This document shows, piece after piece, positions 26,278 through 34,911 of a DNA stretch of 64,000 bases; positions within the stretch are counted from its first letter, which is position 1; each line of letters opens with the position of its first letter. The notes under the pieces were generated by a model. It searched no databases and had not been told where the DNA came from. It saw nothing but the letters and a program-made list of their open reading frames with translations. The stretch comes from Segatella copri DSM 18205. GTDB lineage: Bacteria > Bacteroidota > Bacteroidia > Bacteroidales > Bacteroidaceae. The DNA lies in assembly GCF_025151535.1 (NCBI RefSeq), contig NZ_CP102288.1, forward strand, positions 2,179,501-2,243,500, given 5' to 3'. The translations under genes were made by a program, and so were the position numbers.

Positions 26278-26595
26278 ACCTCAGTTCGGGATAAGAAATA
26301 GTGCCTAAAAAAGTTGGTAATCTCCGATATTTTTTGTATCTTTGTAGTTGAAATCCAATTAGTTACAAACATAAAAAGATATCATTATGGAGATTACCAA
26401 GGACAAAGTTACAGAATTATTTTGTATTATTGATGAATTTTACAAAGTTTTTGATGCTGAAAATGCAGGAAAATTGCTTTTGAGTGAAGATGGAGTAAAG
26501 CGCAGACGACGTAAAGCCTCTTTATCTGATAGTGAAATCATGACGATTTTGCTGTATTTCCATTTCGGCTCGTTCCGAAACTTCAAGCATTATTA
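26278..26595 (+). mobile_element. IS982-family element, truncated by another insertion
   Basis: Starts with the same end ACCTCAGTTCGGGATAA as the full IS982 at 38881-40039, includes its promoter (TATCTTTG at 26337-26344) and stops at CATTATTA, where copy B of the first ISL3-like element begins. The other half of the IS982 is not on the far side of that copy. Confidence 0.9.
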
Positions 26596-26596
26596 G
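26387..26596 (+). pseudogene. IS982 transposase, N-terminal fragment
   Basis: The first 68 residues (MEITKDKVTELFCIIDEFYK through GSFRNFKHY) are identical to the start of the full-length transposase at 39013-39930. The reading frame is then cut by the ISL3-like insertion, so no catalytic residues remain. Confidence 0.9.
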
Positions 26597-26619
26597 GGTC
26601 ACCAGTAAAAGTGTGTGGA

Positions 26620-27663
26620 TTAGGCATAGATCTTCATTAGTCTGAAGAGAAAGAACTTACGGTCAATAATACCTCTGAGTTGTGCTCTGAAATGCTTGAT
26701 CTTTGCATTGAGGGATTCTGCTGATGCATTGGTAGAGCGATTGACAAAATAGTTAAGGATCTCATCCTCACGGTCGTACATGGCGGCAGCAATATCATTG
26801 AACGATTTGTTGCCGAAATCACCGACCTTCGAGTACCATGAATGCAGGCTGACAGCACCTTGCTCCTTAGTACACCTCTGCGAGAATATCATTCGAAGAG
26901 AGTGGGTAAGCGAGAAAGCCGTCTTTATGTCCGGAAACTCACGGAACAGTATTTCTGCACGTTCCTTCTGTGTGCCTGTCCATTTCTCGGGTGACATCAT
27001 AAGTAGCCCCTTACTGCGTGCAAGGAGTTCTGCACGAGTCTCTCCGTTCTCAAGTCTTTCGGGATAGTACCTTGCATTGCGCCTTATGGCATTGCCCCTC
27101 ATCCACAAATGGACCATCGTTCTCCTGCAGCTGGCGCATCATCAGACGGTGCTCTTCCCTAGCATTGGCATCAAGTGTCATCTGCTCACGCCTATACTCT
27201 CTGCGTACCTCTTGCAAGGCTTCAAGACAAAACTGCTGATGATGGAACCGGTCGAGCGTACGCATAGCCTTCGGAAAGCATGTCTCTACTATGTTGTGCA
27301 TACTCTCAGAGAAGTCGAGAGTAACCTCTTCCACGCTCATTCTCAACGCTTCGGTATCTTCATCAATGCCTTTATGACATCCTTTGCCTTAGTGCCCTTG
27401 ACTACAGCAATAAGGCATCCCTTGCGACCATGTGCATCCTTGTTCGAGGCTATTGTGTATACCTCTCCCGTGGACAAGCATGTCTCATCTATGCTGACGT
27501 GAGGACTTATGTTCTCCGGGAAGATGAGCCACTCGTCAGCATGGCCTAGTTCAGACCATTCACGATAGCCGCTTAGGTGGTCCTTGTAGGCTCTGCCATA
27601 CTCATCACCGTCTATGTGATAGTCATCCTCAAACGAACGGGCCGTTATAGGGCGCGTCTCCAA
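26620..27663 (-). pseudogene. ISL3-type transposase of copy B, two frameshifts
   Basis: Relative to copy A (1196-2242), one base is missing at about 27354 (ACCGAAGCG for ACCAGAAGCG) and two near 27098 (GCCCCTCATCC for GCCCTCCTCATCC). The three fragments 27663-27343, 27346-27050 and 27117-26620 together cover the whole protein. Either a decayed copy or a poorly polished repeat. Confidence 0.85.
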
Positions 27664-28009
27664 ACGCTTCTTTTAAAAAATCCGCCAACTCGGTTGAGCA
27701 GCGGGTGGACTCCTGAATGAGATTGCATTCGGTCATCACGTTGTGACCATCTGCATCAAGCCATCTGCGACGGCGCACGTGAAGCAGTACTTCCTGACCT
27801 CTAATCGGAAAGTCGTGAAACACACTTTCGCGTGTAAATCCATTGGGGCGCAGGTCTTCTCCGTCGTCAGGTTTCTGCTCGTTCTCATCGAGATAAAGGT
27901 GAATCACCTGTGTGTCACCTTTCTTCTCGACACGTACAGTCTTCAAGTCAAACCAGTCAAGCATGCGGGCTGGCAATAGGCATTCCGCTAAGAGTCTATA
28001 CTGTTCCAT
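27629..28009 (-). CDS. ISL3-like element ORF A, copy B
   Basis: 126 residues, identical to ORF A of copy A as far as I can see, including the VRRRRWLD stretch and the T6A4G run before the overlap with the transposase frame. Confidence 0.8.
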   Translation of the reverse strand: MEQYRLLAECLLPARMLDWFDLKTVRVEKKGDTQVIHLYLDENEQKPDDGEDLRPNGFTRESVFHDFPIRGQEVLLHVRRRRWLDADGHNVMTECNLIQESTRCSTELADFLKEAFGDAPYNGPFV

Positions 28010-28091
28010 TTTCTTCTAACGTTTACTCTATAAACGTACACCTGCTTGCTTTTATTGTGCTATGCTATCCACACGCTTTTGCAAGTGACCC

Positions 28092-28227
28092 AGACCTTCT
28101 CTACAGTCTCGTCCTCGACTATCCCGATGCCGAGATTCTAGGTCATCGCGACCTTCCCTGGGTTCGCAAGAGCTGTCCTTGCTTCGATGTCAAGGAATGG
28201 CTGAAGGAAATCGACTTCCATCTCTAG
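28092..28227 (+). pseudogene. N-acetylmuramoyl-L-alanine amidase, C-terminal fragment
   Basis: 44 residues open directly from the end of copy B: LVLDYPDAEILGHRDLP, then SCPCFDVKEWL and a stop. GHRDLP and CPCFDV are the conserved ending of phage-type (type 2) amidases common in Bacteroidota prophages. The catalytic N-terminal part is absent. It is followed by a rho-independent terminator. Confidence 0.8.
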
Positions 28228-28233
28228 AAAATG

Positions 28234-28266
28234 CTCCTCATCTGAAAACAGATGGGGAGTTTTTTC
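28234..28266 (+). terminator. rho-independent terminator
   Basis: Stem CTCCTCATCTG / CAGATGGGGAG with an AAAA loop and a run of T. It follows the amidase fragment and was probably that gene's terminator. Confidence 0.85.
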
Positions 28267-28444
28267 GTATATCAACATTACAGCGTCACCACTATATAAC
28301 AAGTAGTTACACGTATCAGTTTTTTGAAAAAAGTTATTTTTGGGCTCAGGTGCGGAAGTCCGTGGATAGCCCACCAGGCATGTTAACCAAAAGATTATCA
28401 TCGCACGGTACATGTTTTCCAATAAAAAGTAGTACCTTTGCATC

Positions 28445-28885
28445 ATGGCAAAGAAGACTACCCAATTTGACTACGAGATACTCGTACGCTACATGCTTCC
28501 AAAAGGGATGCTTGATACCTTTGAAGTTACCAATGTCGATGAAGAGTGCACTGGTCTATACGATGAGACGAATACGGAAATCCGCATTCTTCATATCTAT
28601 CTTGACGAACGTGACCTGCGCGATGATGTGTGGCATGATTTGAAGCCGAATGGCTTTACTGAGCCCCGGGTGTTCAATGACTTCCCTGTGCGTGAGCACA
28701 AGGTTGCCCTTCATGTGCGCCGTCGCAGATGGCTTACGGAGGATGGGAAGAACCAACTGTTAGATACTCCTGCACTTATTGCAGACGGCACCAGCTACTC
28801 AATTGAGTTCGCTGCTTTTTTAAAAGAAATGGTTGGATACCTACCCAGTGACGGCCCAATGCGTGGCGCGATTCTTCCGGACTGA
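28445..28885 (+). CDS. second ISL3-like element, ORF A, copy 2
   Basis: 146 residues from ATG 28445, preceded by TACCTTTG at 28433-28440, a promoter-like box. Same domain as copy 1 with the HVRRRRWL stretch. It overlaps the transposase frame after TTTTTTAAAAG at about 28816. Confidence 0.82.
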   Translation: MAKKTTQFDYEILVRYMLPKGMLDTFEVTNVDEECTGLYDETNTEIRILHIYLDERDLRDDVWHDLKPNGFTEPRVFNDFPVREHKVALHVRRRRWLTEDGKNQLLDTPALIADGTSYSIEFAAFLKEMVGYLPSDGPMRGAILPD

Positions 28886-29911
28886 CGGTAAGTACCTGAA
28901 CCGTGTCTACAAGGAGCACCTGAGTGACTTTGAAGACTGGGACCGTAGGATCATGCCGCAGAGTGGGTGCTCTTCGCCCGCAATATGGGCACGCACCTAA
29001 GCATAGATGAGAGTATGCTGCACAATGACCTCTTTACATTCCTCTCCAACAAGGAAGGCCATGGTAAGCGTGGTACGCTCATCGCAGCTGTCAAGGGGAC
29101 TACCATTGCAGAAGTGGCAATGCGACTCATGGCTATACCGGAAGAGAAACGTCTTGCAGTGAAGGAAGTCACGATGGATTTCTCCGACAGCATGATGGGC
29201 ATCATCAAGCAGGTATTCCCCAATGCGGAGATTGTCATAGACTGCTTTCATATCATGCAGCTTGCAGGCAAAGGTCTTGAGGAGATGCGCATGAAACTCA
29301 AGCGTGCTGCCGTCACGGAGAGGAATATGCAGGAAAGCAAGTTCAAGAAACTTGTGCAGGCAAGACGCAAGGCGAGGGCATACTATGCGAAGAACCACAA
29401 ACCAAAGAAGAGCAAGAACGGCAAAACCCTTGGAAGGCCGCGAAAGCGCAAGAATGAGAAGTTTCAGCCAGAGATACTTGCCAATGGTGAGACTAAGGTG
29501 GAACTGTTGACTCATGTACGCTACCCTCTGCTCAAGAGCGGCAATGACTGGACGGACTGGCAGAAGAAAGGCATGAAGATTCTCTTCGAACTGGATAACC
29601 GAATCAAGACCGGCTATGGTTTGGTCTGCGCATTGAGAAACATCTTCAAGAAGAAGCAGAGCCGCAAGAAGGCCAAGAAGGCATTACATGCGTGGTACAA
29701 GAATATAGGCAGAAGCCACATCAGAGAGCTAATCGCAGTACGTGACACTATAAAGGAGAAGGAGGAGTATGTATTGAATTACTTCAACAATCGTTCTACC
29801 AATGCTTCTGCAGAATCTCTCAACTCAAAGATGAAGGGATTTCGGGCGCAGGTGAGAGGAGTAGCAGACTTTCCTTTCTTCATGTACCGTATGATGATGA
29901 TCTTCGGTTAA
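28833..29911 (+). pseudogene. ISL3-type transposase ORF B, copy 2, one frameshift
   Basis: Opens at TTG 28833 (LDTYPVTAQ) and loses frame at about 28946, where GACCGTAGGATC seems to lack a base. It resumes as VLFARNMGTHLSIDES and stays open to 29911 with SIDES, TMDFSDSMM and the NASAESLNSKMKG motif. One added base would restore the whole protein. Confidence 0.78.
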
Positions 29912-29957
29912 CATGCCTGGTGGGCCATCCACGGACTTCCGCACCTGAGCCTATTTT

Positions 29958-30010
29958 TGCTCCTCATCGCAGTATCGCTCTGCACTTGTCGTCGCTCGAA
30001 TGAGGAATAT
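29958..30010. repeat. 55-bp hairpin repeat, unit 1
   Basis: TCCTCATCGCAGTATCGCTC, then TGCACTTGTCGTCGCTCGAA and TGAGGAATAT. Outer arms TCCTCAT/ATGAGGA and an inner GCAG/CTGC pair. Further units at 30551-30603 and 30747-30800. Confidence 0.75.
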
Positions 30011-30127
30011 TTGCTTTATTCTACTTTTGAGAGGATTACCTCGGGGGAGGTGCCCATCAGGGTTATGGCAGAAATCTTATGACCGCCATTGACCATATGT
30101 TCCCAAATGGAACAGAAGAGCAATGCT

Positions 30128-30434
30128 CTATTTGCTAAAACCATCAAGCACGTCTTGCTTGATTCTCTTAGCAACATCCAATTGTTCTTCGCGTACCATT
30201 ATATGAATATACATATCGTTACCACAAGCATCAATGCAAATTGGTAAATCAACAACATTCATATCTAATAACCCTTGAAGCTTATAAAACAAACTAGTAA
30301 AAAGCCTGTTACGATAATACTGTACCGACCATATCTTGGAGCTGAGCTGCCTTATATGCCTTCATACGCTTCACCCACTCTGCTACCTTTGGGGAATCGC
30401 TTTTAATAACTAATGTTTCTTTTATCTCAATCAT
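30128..30434 (-). pseudogene. small unrecognised gene, probably frameshifted
   Basis: The first part (ATG 30434 to 30309) reads MIEIKETLVIKSDSPKVAEWVKRMKAYK to a stop after 41 residues. In the +1 frame an open reading continues to 30128 with YRNRLFTSLFYKLQGLLDMNVVDLPICIDACGNDMYI, including an internal ATG for a 44-residue protein. Together they would make about 100 residues. A promoter (TTGG, 19 bases, TATCTTTG) and an AGGAGG ribosome-binding site lie upstream, so expression is likely. I do not recognise a family. Two tiny adjacent genes, such as a toxin-antitoxin pair, are the alternative. Confidence 0.5.
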
Positions 30435-30463
30435 TGTATAACCTCCTATATTAAAGAATGCTG

Positions 30464-30494
30464 CAAAGATACTACTTTCTGACGTAAACACCAA
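30464..30494 (-). promoter_or_regulatory. promoter of the small gene at 30434
   Basis: On the minus strand TTGG, a 19-base spacer and TATCTTTG (30471-30464). An AGGAGG sequence, unusual in Bacteroidota, lies at 30442-30447 before the ATG. Confidence 0.6.
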
Positions 30495-30550
30495 GGAATT
30501 AAGTAAAAATCTTCATTACCTAATCAATTTATAGGTTATCAACCTACTAT

Positions 30551-30603
30551 TTTGTTCCTCATTGCAGTATCGCTCTGCACTGGTCGTCAATCGAATGAGG
30601 AGT
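30551..30603. repeat. 55-bp hairpin repeat, unit 2
   Basis: GTTCCTCATTGCAGTATCGC and on to CGAATGAGGAG. Nearly identical to the units at 29958 and 30747. Confidence 0.75.
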
Positions 30604-30615
30604 TTATTCCATCTA

Positions 30616-30710
30616 ATGTCCCACAGATTGCACAGATTAACACAGATTTCTTAGACCTGTGCGGTCTGGGGGATTAAGGGCACGCGGATTTCGCTGATGA
30701 CGCAGATCTT
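30616..30710 (-). repeat. dispersed TCTGTG/TCTGCG repeat pair, inverted copy
   Basis: ATGTCCCACAGATTGCACAG and GCTGATGACGCAGATC match, inverted, the units at 4384-4457. The gene-free stretch 30435-31204 consists of this unit, two hairpin repeats and repeat R4, with nothing else that I can name. Confidence 0.6.
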
Positions 30711-30746
30711 TGAGTTGTGCGGAATACGATGGTGTTTTATTTTATT

Positions 30747-30800
30747 TTGTTCCTCATTGCAGTATCGCTCTGCACTTGTCGCCACTCGAATGAGGAATAT
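30747..30800. repeat. 55-bp hairpin repeat, unit 3
   Basis: GTTCCTCATTGCAGTATCGC, TGCACTTGTCGCCACTCGAA, TGAGGAATAT. Same unit as at 29958 and 30551. Confidence 0.75.
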
Positions 30801-30925
30801 TGTATTTATTAACCTATGCTTGGCTTATGACTAAACATTACAACACACAAAATGATTCTGCTTCCTTATCTGCTTTTTTCTCTTCTATGTTCATAACGTA
30901 ATCTCCTTATTAATTATTGTATTTT

Positions 30926-31100
30926 TTCGACTCCCCTGTCCCCCTCTTGCGAAGAGGGGGTCCTTACCCTATACCCAAGCCCTAAATCCCTACCATAGGG
31001 ATTAGGGATGTAACCGCCCTACTCGGTGCTCGGAACCGCTACGCTATAAGGTTGGCGGGGCATCAAAGCCCTCGCCATGATTGTGCGGGATGGGACCGCC
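30926..31100 (-). repeat. dispersed GC-rich repeat, copy R4 (inverted)
   Basis: Ends with GCGGGATGGGACCGCC at 31085-31100 and contains CGGTGCTCGGAACCGCTACG and GGTTGGCGGGG, the complement of the units at 3290, 4179 and 4937. The CT-rich hairpin lies at 30931-30965. A shorter echo (GCTGATTGGGACCGCC) follows to about 31150. Confidence 0.85.
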
Positions 31101-31204
31101 TGGGGACAGCATGCTGATTGGGACCGCCTTACTATAGCTTGCTGATTGGGGGCGGCTTGCAATTACCCTCATAAAGGCATGTTGGAGAACCTTGATATAG
31201 AGGA

Positions 31205-32041
31205 TTAATCATTAAACTCTTCAAAGAATTGTTTTCTTTTTCCCTCTAATTCACAAGTCTTCTGACTCATAAATTGACAAGTGAAATCATACATCGGAAT
31301 GGCAACACAATGCTCATCTGCCTTTTCAAACTTCAACTGATCTGAATAATAGCGTATCAGCTCTTCATAAGGAGTCAAGTCGGCAGCAAATAAGAAAACA
31401 TATTCACAACCTACTATTTTCAACATTTCCAATATCTTTGGTACTATAAAATACCAAAATACAGTTGTTCCCAAATTCTGAGGTAAACCATATCCATCCC
31501 ACACTTCACGATGAGCATCATTCGCACAAAAATGAACCAACTCAACTCCAGGGAATGTTTTGACTACATTCTTTAGATTGTTACCAAATATCTTGGAGAA
31601 TTCATCTGAATCAACTGACAAATGCAAAACTCTCGCAACATCCTCTTTCTTAATACCCTTCTTTGAACGAACGCTTTCAAGAATAGAAGCTATCGCCTTC
31701 TTGTTTTCTACAGACTGTGTTTCATCCAAACTCATGCGGAGAATCGTATCATAAAAATATTGTATCTCTTTCAAACGGTCACCCTCAATGAATTCATCAT
31801 AAAGCAAACCACATTTTAGTGAAAAGAAAAAAAGAATTTTATCATCCACAGTTTTCACTATGTAATAAGCAATTCGATTATTCTCATCATCATCATAAGC
31901 ATCTCCTTGCAAAGTATCTACAAGACTATTGTTACGAGTATTGTAGAAATCATCTATCAATGAGAAATTTTCCGGTTTTGACGAGAGTCGCTCACACTTT
32001 AAACTTCTGAGCAATTCCAATTGTGATTCTGTTATCTTCAT
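31205..32041 (-). CDS. putative toxin partner of the Panacea protein (GNAT-like C-terminus possible)
   Basis: 278 residues from ATG 32041, overlapping the end of the upstream Panacea gene by four bases (ATGA). The middle has IASILESVRSKKGIKKEDVARVLHLS, and the C-terminal third has LGTTVFWYFIVPKILEM, GCEYVFLFAADL and LIRYYSDQLKFEKADEH, which could be an acetyltransferase-like fold; I cannot show an acetyl-CoA loop. Genes next to Panacea domains are often toxins that the domain neutralises. The toxin role is an inference from this coupling. The reading frame is intact while the presumed antitoxin is truncated. Confidence 0.55.
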   Translation of the reverse strand: MKITESQLELLRSLKCERLSSKPENFSLIDDFYNTRNNSLVDTLQGDAYDDDENNRIAYYIVKTVDDKILFFFSLKCGLLYDEFIEGDRLKEIQYFYDTILRMSLDETQSVENKKAIASILESVRSKKGIKKEDVARVLHLSVDSDEFSKIFGNNLKNVVKTFPGVELVHFCANDAHREVWDGYGLPQNLGTTVFWYFIVPKILEMLKIVGCEYVFLFAADLTPYEELIRYYSDQLKFEKADEHCVAIPMYDFTCQFMSQKTCELEGKRKQFFEEFND

Positions 32042-32425
32042 GCGTAAACTGGTTTGTGGAATTGTTCCAAGTTAGTTAACAAGAAACGTCTTACTCGGAA
32101 ACGGGCGGCATCTTCTTTGATGTCCTGGATATCCATTGATGTACCCTCTCCTTGCATCATGGCACGTTTCCAAGAATCTTCACCATGAATAAGATTGCTC
32201 AAACTTCTTGTTTTCTTTGCAGATAACAGTTCGAAAACACTATCAAAAATGGTCTTATATTCTTCTATAATGCTTGACGGCAAAACATCATGCAATGAAT
32301 TTGATATATATGCGGCATGAACTTCCGGAATATATGGTCCGAGAGTATGAGCATAAAATATTGCTTCAAACAGAGGGCTCCCTGTTTGAACTATACACTC
32401 ACGCTGCATAAAATAAAGCAAAATC
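32038..32425 (-). pseudogene. Panacea (DUF4065/SocA-like) antitoxin, N-terminus removed by IS
   Basis: About 128 residues remain, from the end of the ISL3-like copy C to a stop at 32038. The first residues, LLYFMQRECIVQTGSPLFE, then LGPYIPEVHAAY, match the Panacea core KLLYxxQ...GxPLF...xGPxxPxVY. The first 20-30 residues before LLYF are gone, because the insertion ends directly there. The stop overlaps the start of the next gene, typical of an antitoxin-toxin pair. The longer ORF that extends past 32426 is only antisense of the IS. Confidence 0.72.
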
Positions 32426-32507
32426 GGGTCACTTGCAAAAGCGTGTGGATAGCATAGCACAATAAAAGCAAGCAGGTGTACGTTTATAGAGTAAACGTTA
32501 GAAGAAA

Positions 32508-32888
32508 ATGGAACAGTATAGACTCTTAGCGGAATGCCTATTGCCAGCCCGCATGCTTGACTGGTTTGACTTGAAGACTGTACGTGTCGAGAAGAAAGGT
32601 GACACACAGGTGATTCACCTTTATCTCGATGAGAACGAGCAGAAACCTGACGACGGAGAAGACCTGCGCCCCAATGGATTTACACGCGAAAGTGTGTTTC
32701 ACGACTTTCCGATTAGAGGTCAGGAAGTACTGCTTCACGTGCGCCGTCGCAGATGGCTTGATGCAGATGGTCACAACGTGATGACCGAATGCAATCTCAT
32801 TCAGGAGTCCACCCGCTGCTCAACCGAGTTGGCGGATTTTTTAAAAGAAGCGTTTGGAGACGCGCCCTATAACGGCCCGTTCGTTTGA
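32508..32888 (+). CDS. ISL3-like element ORF A, copy C
   Basis: 126 residues, same as ORF A of copies A and B, ending in the +1 overlap with the transposase frame after T6A4G. Confidence 0.8.
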   Translation: MEQYRLLAECLLPARMLDWFDLKTVRVEKKGDTQVIHLYLDENEQKPDDGEDLRPNGFTRESVFHDFPIRGQEVLLHVRRRRWLDADGHNVMTECNLIQESTRCSTELADFLKEAFGDAPYNGPFV

Positions 32889-33900
32889 GGATGACTATCA
32901 CATAGACGGTGATGAGTATGGCAGAGCCTACAAGGACCACCTAAGCGGCTATCGTGAATGGTCTGAACTAGGCCATGCTGACGAGTGGCTCATCTTCCCG
33001 GAGAACATAAGTCCTCACGTCAGCATAGATGAGACATGCTTGTCCACGGGAGAGGTATACACAATAGCCTCGAACAAGGATGCACATGGTCGCAAGGGAT
33101 GCCTTATTGCTGTAGTCAAGGGCACTAAGGCAAAGGATGTCATAAAGGCATTGATGAAGATACCGTAAGCGTTGAGAATGAGCGTGGAAGAGGTTACTCT
33201 CGACTTCTCTGAGAGTATGCACAACATAGTAGAGACATGCTTTCCGAAGGCTATGCGTACGCTCGACCGGTTCCATCATCAGCAGTTTTGTCTTGAAGCC
33301 TTGCAAGAGGTACGCAGAGAGTATAGGCGTGAGCAGATGACACTTGATGCCAATGCTAGGGAAGAGCACCGTCTGATGATGCGCCAGCTGCAGGAGAACG
33401 ATGGTCCATTTGTGGATGAGGAGGGCAATGCCATAAGGCGCAATGCAAGGTACTATCCCGAAAGACTTGAGAACGGAGAGACTCGTGCAGAACTCCTTGC
33501 ACGCAGTAAGGGGCTACTTATGATGTCACCCGAGAAATGGACAGGCACACAGAAGGAACGTGCAGAAATACTGTTCCGTGAGTTTCCGGACATAAAGACG
33601 GCTTTCTCGCTTACCCACTCTCTTCGAATGATATTCTCGCAGAGGTGTACTAAGGAGCAAGGTGCTGTCAGCCTGCATTCATGGTACTCGAAGGTCGGTG
33701 ATTTCGGCAACAAATCGTTCAATGATATTGCTGCCGCCATGTACGACCGTGAGGATGAGATCCTTAACTATTTTGTCAATCGCTCTACCAATGCATCAGC
33801 AGAATCCCTCAATGCAAAGATCAAGCATTTCAGAGCACAACTCAGAGGTATTATTGACCGTAAGTTCTTTCTCTTCAGACTAATGAAGATCTATGCCTAA
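32854..33900 (+). pseudogene. ISL3-type transposase of copy C, internal stop
   Basis: Opens at TTG 32854 and meets a TAA at 33166-33168 (ACCGTAAGCG where copy A has ACCAGAAGCG), then continues in the same frame from 33172 to 33900. The rest matches copy A, including NASAESLNAKI. The altered site is the one that also differs in copy B. Confidence 0.85.
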
Positions 33901-33929
33901 TCCACACACTTTTACTGGTGACCCGGAAA

Positions 33930-34883
33930 TCACCCATGCTTCTTCTGATAATGCCACAGTTCGAAAGAATTGATCAAGTTCTGCCAAAGCACATAACAGC
34001 CTGGCCCCACCGTGGAAAGAGGATTCAAGTAGGCTGATGCTGCCCAAATGGCGAATGGGGTGTTCTTCTGCCCCAATGCCTGGCCCGACTCCACCACACT
34101 GTCGAAATAATGACCGATGAAACGGCCGGTGGCAAACTGGATGATGCTGAGCACCAGACCCAGGATGGCGATGACGCCCACAAACAGCAGCGAGGTGTTG
34201 GCATGCATGATGTTGCGCATCGTAGTGCCAGCCACAAGCACCAGCGAACCGCCCCAGAGATAGAAACTCAAATCCTTGATACCTATCAGCCAACGGTGGA
34301 AACGATGACAGGTGTGCTTTACCACAAACGCCAAGACCATCGGAACTACCAATACAATACATACCTGGTACAGAATACCAAGAAAAGCAGAGAGAAAGGT
34401 GAGATGCTCACCCTTCTCTATCAAAGGAAAACAGACTGGTATCAGGATAGCAGTTACAAAATTTGAAATGAATGTGTATGTAGTCATCTGCTCCATGCAG
34501 CCTCCCAGTTTGGCAGTAATCACCGAACTGGCAGCAGCACAGGGACCGATAACACAGGCAAGAATAGCCTCTAAAAGAACCAAAGGCTCGCCATGAATAT
34601 GAAAAACAAGGATTAAACCAACAATCAACAAAACAAAGACTACCTGCTGAATCGCCACCCACATCTGCCACTTCACAGGTCGCAACTTCTTGAAATCAAC
34701 CTTGCAGAAGACGGTGAAGAGGATGAGAAACATAAACGATGGCAGGATAGGACGACTCAGCGGCAGAAACCACTCGCACACCGGTTCCAACTCGGGAATC
34801 TCGGCAAAGACAAAATAGATGATGATGCCGAGACCGATAGAAACCGGCAATGTCCAATCCTTTAAAAATCTCACTAATCTCAT
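33930..34883 (-). CDS. BASS-type (bile acid:sodium symporter-like) membrane transporter
   Basis: 317 residues from ATG 34883, with about ten hydrophobic helices. It starts MRLVRFLKDWTLPVSIGLGII and contains SRPILPSFMFLILF, ILACVIGPCAAASSVITAKLGG and GQALGQKNTPFAIWAASAYLNP, like the paired discontinuous-helix regions of the BASS fold. Members move bile acids, pantoate, keto acids or similar organic anions with sodium. It is last in a co-directional operon with ATP-grasp, alpha-E, transglutaminase-like and M14 genes, so it may carry that pathway's substrate or product. The coding sequence is complete; copy C of the ISL3-like element sits just behind its stop. Confidence 0.75.
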   Translation of the reverse strand: MRLVRFLKDWTLPVSIGLGIIIYFVFAEIPELEPVCEWFLPLSRPILPSFMFLILFTVFCKVDFKKLRPVKWQMWVAIQQVVFVLLIVGLILVFHIHGEPLVLLEAILACVIGPCAAASSVITAKLGGCMEQMTTYTFISNFVTAILIPVCFPLIEKGEHLTFLSAFLGILYQVCIVLVVPMVLAFVVKHTCHRFHRWLIGIKDLSFYLWGGSLVLVAGTTMRNIMHANTSLLFVGVIAILGLVLSIIQFATGRFIGHYFDSVVESGQALGQKNTPFAIWAASAYLNPLSTVGPGCYVLWQNLINSFELWHYQKKHG

Positions 34884-34911
34884 AGAATACAATCTTTTCT
34901 GAAAAAACTCC

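Larger units (their letters stand above)
26596..28091 (-). mobile_element. first ISL3/ISAon1-like element, copy B
   Basis: 1496 bp, nearly identical to copy A with three bases missing. The ends GGGTCACCAGTAAAAGTGTG and its partner are complete. The flanks CATTATTA (left, in IS982) and AGACCTTC (right, in an amidase remnant) do not match, so this copy has recombined or a deletion ended at it. Confidence 0.9.
28343..29951 (+). mobile_element. second ISL3/ISAon1-like element, copy 2
   Basis: 1609 bp with ends GGCTCAGGTGCGG and an 8-bp target duplication TATTTTTG at 28335-28342 and 29952-29959. It entered beside a short hairpin repeat that starts at about 29958. Confidence 0.93.
32426..33924 (+). 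mobile_element. first ISL3/ISAon1-like element, copy C
   Basis: 1499 bp, inverted relative to copies A and B. The flanks GCAAAATC (left) and GGAAATCA (right) do not form a duplication. The left flank is inside the Panacea gene; the right flank is five bases behind the stop of the transporter gene. Confidence 0.92.

Noticed and set aside
32426..32607. Extension of the Panacea ORF to a start at 32607
   Set aside because: The extra 60 residues are the antisense reading of the ISL3-like element and recur opposite its other copies.
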